Shown here one piece after another: positions 13,365 to 18,200 of a stretch of DNA of 18,200 nt. The stretch's first letter is position 1; the number at the start of each line of letters is the position of its first letter. The stretch is taken from positions 1 to 18,200 of the forward strand of contig CAIWTL010000280.1 of NCBI GenBank assembly GCA_903915555.1, in the 5' to 3' direction. The stretch is from an uncultured Micrococcales bacterium (GTDB lineage: Bacteria; Actinomycetota; Actinomycetes; S36-B12; GCA-2699445). Below the pieces are notes generated by a model that saw only the letters and a program-made list of their open reading frames with translations, did no database searches and was not told the DNA's origin. A program made the position numbers and the translations under genes.

Positions 13365-13763
13365 TCAGTCGTCGAGGGCGGCGAAGAACTCGACCGCGAT
13401 GCCGTCGGGGTCGCGCGCCGTGAGGGCCCATCCGTAGGGCGCCCCCTCGACGGGCCCGTGGGCGATGCCCAAGTCGTCGAGTTCCACCGCCTTGGCCCGC
13501 ACCTCATGCTGGTCGGAGCATCGGATCCCGATGTGGTCGAGCCCGACCCGGCGGTGGTCGAACCGGTCCCCCGGATCACCACCGTGATGCTGGGTCAGCC
13601 CGATGACCAGTCCACTCGACCACTGCATCCGGACTCGTTCCCAGCCGTTGCCCGCCCGTCGTACCGCCGTCGCGCGACCGAGGGCGTCGTGGTACCAGGC
13701 CTCGCTGGCATCGAGGTCGGTGACGGTGAGGGTGATGTGGTGAACGGGGTGTTCGTGGCTCAT
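13365..13763 (-). CDS. VOC family (glyoxalase/bleomycin-resistance-like) protein
   Basis: A 132-residue protein with paired beta-alpha-beta-beta-beta units of the vicinal oxygen chelate fold. Candidate metal ligands are in the first strand (VHHITLTV), in GLDHIGIRC, and at the end (GIAVEFFA), giving the usual His/Glu set; the rest is poorly conserved, so the reaction is unpredictable. ATG at 13763 is chosen because TACCGT lies exactly six bases before it on the minus strand, with no ribosome binding site. Its promoter lies in the 31-bp gap after the permease gene, so it may be read both alone and from upstream. Confidence 0.85.
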   Translation of the reverse strand: MSHEHPVHHITLTVTDLDASEAWYHDALGRATAVRRAGNGWERVRMQWSSGLVIGLTQHHGGDPGDRFDHRRVGLDHIGIRCSDQHEVRAKAVELDDLGIAHGPVEGAPYGWALTARDPDGIAVEFFAALDD

Positions 13764-13769
13764 GCCCCG

Positions 13770-13775
13770 ACGGTA
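13770..13775 (-). promoter_or_regulatory. Leaderless -10 element for the VOC gene
   Basis: TACCGT on the minus strand, then six bases (CGGGGC), then the ATG at 13763. Fits the same leaderless geometry seen elsewhere in the window. Confidence 0.5.
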
Positions 13776-13794
13776 GCGCCCCCGTCGGTGACTC

Positions 13795-14664
13795 TCAGGA
13801 CAGGATGTCCTTGCGGTCGAACCGGAGGAACGCGATCCCCACCAGCACCACGAACGCGGCGAAGGCGAGGGCGGCACCGCGGGCCATGGGGGACCAGTCG
13901 ATCTGGGGCTGCAGGGCCCCCACCCAGGCATTGGTGTAGTCGGTCGGCAGCCACTGCCGCAGATCACCCAACGCCTCGATCGCGTCGAGGATGCTGCTGA
14001 CGATCACGATGATCAGGGCCGTGCCGACCGCTCCCAGGGGGGCGTCGGTCGACACCGTCATCAGGAAGGCGATCCCCGCGGTGAACAGCAGCGAGATGAA
14101 GATGAACCCGGCGCTGACCGCCACCCGCCATACCGCGTCGGGACCGCTGAACGATCCTCCCGCCGGGCTGGCCAGCGGCCCCCCACCGAACGCCAACCAC
14201 CCGACGGCGTAGGACGTGACGATGAGCAGCACCAGGCCACCGGCCGTGGAGAGCAGACCCACCACGAGCTTCACCCACAGCAGGCGACGCCGGGGAACGG
14301 GCGCCGCCAGCAGGTACCGCAGGGTGGACCACTGGGCCTCGCTCGCCACCGTGTCGCCCAGGAAGACCGCCGTCACGAGGACCAGCAGGAAACCCGTGGC
14401 GAAGAACAGCATGGTGACGGTGAAGTTCCACGCACCGCTCGTGGCCAGCCCCACCAGGTCGAGGCTGCCCCCACCGAACCTGCGGCCCGAGTCCGAGCCG
14501 GAGGACTGCGGACCGAACTTCACCGCGGCCACCACGATCAGGGGCAGCAGGACCAGCAAGGCATAGGTGACCACCGTGCGCCGGCGACGGAACTGTCGTG
14601 CGAGTTCGACGCGGATGGGCATGGCGGTGCGGACGTCGTACGTCGCGGCGGTGGACGTCATCAT
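13795..14664 (-). CDS. ABC-2 type transporter permease
   Basis: A 289-residue integral membrane protein with about six transmembrane helices. It has the ABC-2 pattern of a first helix near residue 30-48, a long extracytoplasmic loop (about 50-75, rich in Gly/Ser), a coupling segment VASEAQWSTLRYLLAAPVPRRR (in two parts around residue 115-130), and a final helix near 265-282. ATG at 14664 overlaps the stop of the upstream ABC fusion gene as ATGA; a second ATG follows at 14661. It is clearly the membrane partner of that ATPase and would form a dimeric exporter with it. Substrate unknown. Confidence 0.9.
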   Translation of the reverse strand: MMTSTAATYDVRTAMPIRVELARQFRRRRTVVTYALLVLLPLIVVAAVKFGPQSSGSDSGRRFGGGSLDLVGLATSGAWNFTVTMLFFATGFLLVLVTAVFLGDTVASEAQWSTLRYLLAAPVPRRRLLWVKLVVGLLSTAGGLVLLIVTSYAVGWLAFGGGPLASPAGGSFSGPDAVWRVAVSAGFIFISLLFTAGIAFLMTVSTDAPLGAVGTALIIVIVSSILDAIEALGDLRQWLPTDYTNAWVGALQPQIDWSPMARGAALAFAAFVVLVGIAFLRFDRKDILS

Positions 14665-17153
14665 CCCCCTCCCACGGTGCGGTCGGAGCCGACGATCTCG
14701 AGGAACACGTCCTCGAGTCGCTCACCGGCGGACTTGAGGTCCACGACGTCGCCATCCGCGACGACCCTGCCCCGGTGCATGACCACGACGTGGGTACAGG
14801 TCATCTCCACCTCGGCGAGCATGTGGGACGACACGATGACGGTGCGCCCAGTGGCCGCGTAGTCCCGCAGCACGTCGCGCATCTCCCGGATCTGCGGCGG
14901 GTCCAGGCCGTTGGTCGGTTCGTCCAGCATGAGAAGGTCGGGCATCCCCAGCATGGCCTGGGCGATCCCGAGGCGCTGTCGCATCCCCTGGCTGTAGGAG
15001 CCGACCTTGCGATCGACGGCGGTGCCGAGCCCGGCGATCTCCAGCACCTGGTCGTAGCCGGGATCCCCGGTGCGGCCGGTCGCCCGCCAATACAGCTCCA
15101 GGTTCGCCCTCCCCGACACGTGCGGCAGGAACCCGGCTCCCTCCACCAACGAACCCACCCGCGACAGCACCGGCGCCCCGGCGTGGACGCGCTCACCGAA
15201 GAGGTACATCTCCCCGCCGGTGGGGCGGATCAGCCCCATCAGCATGCGCATGGTGGTCGTCTTGCCCGCCCCGTTGGGGCCCAGCAGTCCCAGGACCACA
15301 CCCCGCGGGACGGTGAAGCCGACATCGTCGACCGCCGTCGGACCGCGTCGGTAGGTCTTGCTGACGTGCTCCACCACCACCGGGGTGTCCACGAGTTCCG
15401 GGCGGGATTCCGGACGCGGTGGGCGGGGACGCAGCGCCCACACGACACCCGCGACCACCGCGGCCAACGGGACGACGAGGAGCAACCACGCCGGCGCGGA
15501 CTGTCCCGTCGTGGTCACGTCGTCGGGCACCGGCAGCAGGAGTTCGTCGTCGCCGATGCCCACCCGGTAGAGCGCCGGCCGCTGGGGCAGTCGGTAGGCC
15601 GCGTCCGTGGTGCCCACCACGACCTTCAACCGGTCCCCGGCCGCGACCCGCGTGGCGATGGCGGGGAGGTCGATCGTCACCTGCGTGGGAGTGGGACCCA
15701 CCCTCTCGATCCGCACCGGGGCGACGAGACCCTGGGGAGCGGTCTCGGTGCCTGCGGCCGTCACCACCCGGGTCTGTGCGAACAGCGCCACGTCACCGAC
15801 GGGGGGATCGGCCGCGAGGCTGACGGTGACCCGGGGTGATCCCATGACGGTGAGGTCCCGGTCCACCGGGGCCGTCTCGAACGACACCGTCTGTCCCGGA
15901 GGTGCCATCCCCACCTGGGCGGCGAGGCCGCCGATGCCCGGGAACGACGACACCGCGGCGGGCGCGCCCCCGGCGGGCGCCCGGACCACCCCACCCTCGC
16001 CGGTCAGCGGCACCGCCACGCGAGGCGCGTCGACGAGGTCCGGCACCGAGGCGACAACCGGCTGCCGGCGGGAATCGGCGCCCAGGACGCCGTCGACCAG
16101 GGTGACCTCGGGCACTGTGGGCACCGCGGGTCCCGCGGCCAGATGGGCGGTGAACCACTCGGCGGTCATCACCGTCAGACGCTCCGGTTCGGGAGAACCT
16201 CCGTCGTGGCCGCCTCCGTGCCACACGAGGCGGACCGGGTTCTCCGGGTCCGCACCACGGATCTGTCGGTAGTTCGCGAGGGCCTGCGCGTAGGGGAACA
16301 ACGAGTCGGCCTGTCCGACGCCGATCAGCGTAGGGACGGTGACCCGGTCGGTGACACTCGCCGGACTGGATGCGGCGAGCAGGGCGTCGTCGCCGGCTGT
16401 CGGCGGGGAACCCGTGGCCGCGCGGTCGAATGCCTCGCACCAGGCGCGGGTGAACCGTCCGCACAGGTCGTCACCTGCTCCTGGCTGGTCGAGCCCGACG
16501 GAGAAGAAACCCCCCGCCCACCACTGTTTGAAGACCCCCAACGTTCGCGCCGGCACCCAGCTCTGGCCGAACAACGACGACCGCAGATCGTTCCAGGTGA
16601 TGTCGGCCGCCACCGCGTCGACACGATCGTCGTAGCCGGCCAGCAGCAGCGCCAGGGCCCCGCCGTACGATCCTCCCGCCACACCGATGCGCGGATCGCC
16701 GGGGGCATCGGTGAGGACCTCCGGGCGGCGGGCGAGCTCGTCGACGATCCGGCGGGCATCAGCCACCTCGAAGCGGGGCGCGTTCATCGAGATCTCACCG
16801 CCGGATTCCCCGAAGCCCCGTGCGGTGTAGGCCAGCACGACGAATCCGTCGTCGGCCAACGCCTGCGCCTGCTCCGTGACGTCCCGTTTGCTCCCCCCGA
16901 AGCCGTGGGCGACCACGATGGCCGGGGCCGGCGTCGTCGCCGGCAGATAGAGATCGGCGTCGATCTCCACGGGCCGCGGGTCACTCCGCGACGTGGGTCC
17001 TCCGGCGACAATGAGGGACTGGGGCGACGGGCCGTCGGCTGCGGCGGCGCCCCCCGCCGCGGCTGCGAACAGCGCGGCGGCCGCGACCGCCGCCCCGATC
17101 CCCGACATCAACCACCCCGGCACCGCTCCAGCATCCCCTGCCGCACGCCGCAC
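14661..17153 (-). CDS. CocE/NonD-type hydrolase-transmembrane-ABC ATPase fusion protein
   Basis: An 830-residue fusion. Residues 1-45 are a signal-anchor (RR, then an Ala-rich hydrophobic run). About 60-350 is an alpha/beta hydrolase of the S15/CocE type: oxyanion motif VVAHGFGGSK, nucleophile Ser162 in GGSYGGA, Asp in GVGQADSLFP, His in WHGGGHDGG. About 380-545 resembles the S15 C-terminal jelly-roll. A helix near 555-575 (APAWLLLVVPLAAVVAGVV) then enters the cytoplasm, and about 590-820 is an ABC ATPase: Walker A GPNGAGKTT (625-633), signature YSQGMRQR, Walker B LLMLDEPTNGLD, H-loop SSHM. The hydrolase thus faces outside and the ATPase inside. The GTG at 17153 gives a basic n-region; ATG at 17108 and GTG at 17123 are alternatives, none with a good ribosome binding site. 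Coupled to the permease by ATGA. Confidence 0.88.
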   Translation of the reverse strand: MRRAAGDAGAVPGWLMSGIGAAVAAAALFAAAAGGAAAADGPSPQSLIVAGGPTSRSDPRPVEIDADLYLPATTPAPAIVVAHGFGGSKRDVTEQAQALADDGFVVLAYTARGFGESGGEISMNAPRFEVADARRIVDELARRPEVLTDAPGDPRIGVAGGSYGGALALLLAGYDDRVDAVAADITWNDLRSSLFGQSWVPARTLGVFKQWWAGGFFSVGLDQPGAGDDLCGRFTRAWCEAFDRAATGSPPTAGDDALLAASSPASVTDRVTVPTLIGVGQADSLFPYAQALANYRQIRGADPENPVRLVWHGGGHDGGSPEPERLTVMTAEWFTAHLAAGPAVPTVPEVTLVDGVLGADSRRQPVVASVPDLVDAPRVAVPLTGEGGVVRAPAGGAPAAVSSFPGIGGLAAQVGMAPPGQTVSFETAPVDRDLTVMGSPRVTVSLAADPPVGDVALFAQTRVVTAAGTETAPQGLVAPVRIERVGPTPTQVTIDLPAIATRVAAGDRLKVVVGTTDAAYRLPQRPALYRVGIGDDELLLPVPDDVTTTGQSAPAWLLLVVPLAAVVAGVVWALRPRPPRPESRPELVDTPVVVEHVSKTYRRGPTAVDDVGFTVPRGVVLGLLGPNGAGKTTTMRMLMGLIRPTGGEMYLFGERVHAGAPVLSRVGSLVEGAGFLPHVSGRANLELYWRATGRTGDPGYDQVLEIAGLGTAVDRKVGSYSQGMRQRLGIAQAMLGMPDLLMLDEPTNGLDPPQIREMRDVLRDYAATGRTVIVSSHMLAEVEMTCTHVVVMHRGRVVADGDVVDLKSAGERLEDVFLEIVGSDRTVGGG

Positions 17154-17217
17154 CGCACCACGGGGTGAGCGATCGTGGTGGTGGCCGGAACCCCTCTGCT
17201 CGCGCGGGTGCCTGTGA

Positions 17218-17223
17218 CAGGAT
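17218..17223 (+). promoter_or_regulatory. Possible -10 element or ribosome binding site before ppk1
   Basis: CAGGAT lies exactly six bases before the ATG at 17230. It could be a leaderless -10 box with T replaced by C, but AGGA within it is also at a workable distance for a ribosome binding site. The two readings cannot be separated by sequence. Confidence 0.3.
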
Positions 17224-17229
17224 CGGGCT

Positions 17230-18200
17230 ATGACCGCGGAACTCGCCGATACATCCGCCGAGGTGGACACGGACGCCGGGGCGCCCTTCGACCTCCCGTT
17301 GCCCGATGACCGGTTCCTGGACCGCGAGTTGTCCTGGCTGGCTTTCAACGACCGCGTGCTGCAACTCGCCGAGGACGGGCGTTCCCCACTCCTGGAGCGG
17401 GCGAAGTTCTGCGCCATCTTCGCCAGCAACCTCGACGAGTTCTTCATGGTGAGAGTTGCCGGCCTCAAGCGCCGCATCGCCACCGGGATCGCCGTGCAGG
17501 CCGCCAGCGGGCTCCAGCCGACAGAGGTCCTCGAGGGGATCTGGCGCGAGTCCCGCACCCAGATGCGGCGCCAGGCGGCGGTCTTCCGCGATGACATCCG
17601 CCCCGCGCTGGCAGAGGAGGGGATCGAACTGCTGTCGTGGGATGAGCTGTCCGGCCTCGAGCAGCAGGAACTGCACGAGTTCTTCCGCGACCGGGTGTTC
17701 CCGGTACTGACACCCCTGGCGGTCGACCCCAGCCATCCCTTCCCCTACATCTCCGGGCTGTCGCTCAACCTGGCCGTGGTGGTGCGCAACCCCGAGACGG
17801 GCAACGAACTGTTCGCCCGCGTGAAGGTCCCGCCCCTGCTGCCCCGCCTCGTCCACGTGGACGGTCAGCGATTCATCCCGCTCGAGGACGTCATGGCCGA
17901 ACACCTCGACCAGTTGTTCCCGGGGATGGAGGTGCTGCAGCACCATGCCTTCCGCGTCACCCGCAACGAGGACCTCGAGGTCGAGGAGGACGATGCCGAG
18001 AACCTACTGAAGGCGCTCGAGCGGGAGTTGATGCGCCGTCGCTTCGGGCCACCGGTGAGGCTCGAGGTGGAGGAGTCGATCGACCCTCACGTCATGGAGT
18101 TGCTCGTCAGCGAGTTGGGGATGAACATCGCCGAGGTCGTCCAGCTCCCCGGCCCGCTGGATCTCACGTTCCTGTGGACGCTGGTGGGGCTCGACCGCGG
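17230..18200 (+). CDS. ppk1: Polyphosphate kinase Ppk1 (3' partial)
   Basis: The first 323 codons of Ppk1, which reversibly makes polyphosphate from ATP; full-length proteins are about 700 residues, so more than half lies beyond the window. After a variable acidic leader (1-27) comes the family N-terminal domain: RFLDRELSWLAFNDRVLQLA, then ERAKFCAIFASNLDEFFMVRVAGLK, and the head-domain segment FPVLTPLAVDPSHPFPYISGLSLN (given here in its parts). The catalytic histidines, which lie further on, are not visible. ATG at 17230 is the only sensible start. Divergent from the hydrolase-ABC fusion gene across 76 bp. No stop codon is reached before the window ends. Confidence 0.95.
   Translation, partial: MTAELADTSAEVDTDAGAPFDLPLPDDRFLDRELSWLAFNDRVLQLAEDGRSPLLERAKFCAIFASNLDEFFMVRVAGLKRRIATGIAVQAASGLQPTEVLEGIWRESRTQMRRQAAVFRDDIRPALAEEGIELLSWDELSGLEQQELHEFFRDRVFPVLTPLAVDPSHPFPYISGLSLNLAVVVRNPETGNELFARVKVPPLLPRLVHVDGQRFIPLEDVMAEHLDQLFPGMEVLQHHAFRVTRNEDLEVEEDDAENLLKALERELMRRRFGPPVRLEVEESIDPHVMELLVSELGMNIAEVVQLPGPLDLTFLWTLVGLDR

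Noticed and set aside
14598..15839. 413-residue plus-strand open frame over the ABC ATPase
   Set aside because: His/Arg/Gly-rich shadow of the ATPase and linker; the minus strand has all ABC motifs.
17154..17597. 148-codon upstream extension of the hydrolase-ABC fusion
   Set aside because: Antisense to the start of ppk1, Ser/Arg-rich, and would bury the signal-anchor inside the protein.
1..18200. CRISPR, mobile element, tRNA or restriction/defence system
   Set aside because: No spaced direct repeats, transposase, integrase, cloverleaf or defence-family domains were found on either strand.

Overview
High-GC chromosomal DNA of an actinobacterium (class Actinomycetes; genus not resolvable by reading). 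The evidence is a mycothiol synthase (MshD), a GlnR-type orphan OmpR regulator, an RsiG-type c-di-GMP anti-sigma protein, a Nur-like Fur protein, an XPB-type helicase, heavy GTG start usage and several leaderless promoters. I see no phage, transposon, plasmid, CRISPR, tRNA or rRNA sequence. Genes are packed tightly: the longest gene-free stretch is about 220 bp, so none exceeds 300 bp.

Layout. 1-1520 (+): XPB helicase, 5' end outside the window. 1579-3405 (-): a DUF2516 membrane protein, a Lys/Thr/Ala-rich HBHA-like protein with a seven-fold Leu/Asp/Pro pentapeptide repeat, and RsiG. 3628-4767 (+): a DUF4388-like regulator divergent from rsiG. 4781-6840 (-): an overlapping four-gene unit, 32-aa membrane peptide > nitrobindin > Nur-like Fur > YgfZ. 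6913-7275 (+): DsrE-family protein, divergent from that unit. 7303-8551 (-): membrane thioredoxin > DUF4395. 8728-10971 (+): FUSC-family membrane protein, overlapping tail to tail with an alpha/beta hydrolase (10910-11722, -). 11765-13335 (+): glnR > mshD, coupled by ATGA. 13365-13763 (-): VOC protein, separated from mshD by a long hairpin. 13795-17153 (-): an exporter locus in which an extracytoplasmic CocE/S15-type hydrolase, a transmembrane segment and an ABC ATPase are one polypeptide, coupled to a separate ABC-2 permease. 17230-18200 (+): ppk1, 3' end outside the window.

Themes. Iron, haem, nickel and redox homeostasis (nitrobindin, Fur, YgfZ, DsrE, thioredoxin/DUF4395, MshD); nitrogen and phosphate control (GlnR, Ppk1); and developmental or c-di-GMP signalling (RsiG). 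The items most worth follow-up are the hydrolase-TM-ABC fusion, the RsiG second motif with Gln replaced by His, the HBHA-like protein with permuted domain order, the previously uncalled 32-aa leaderless membrane peptide with nearby 8-bp-phased TGGCCA repeats, and the recurrent TANNNT-6 nt-start leaderless architecture. Most other genes are ordinary actinobacterial core genes.
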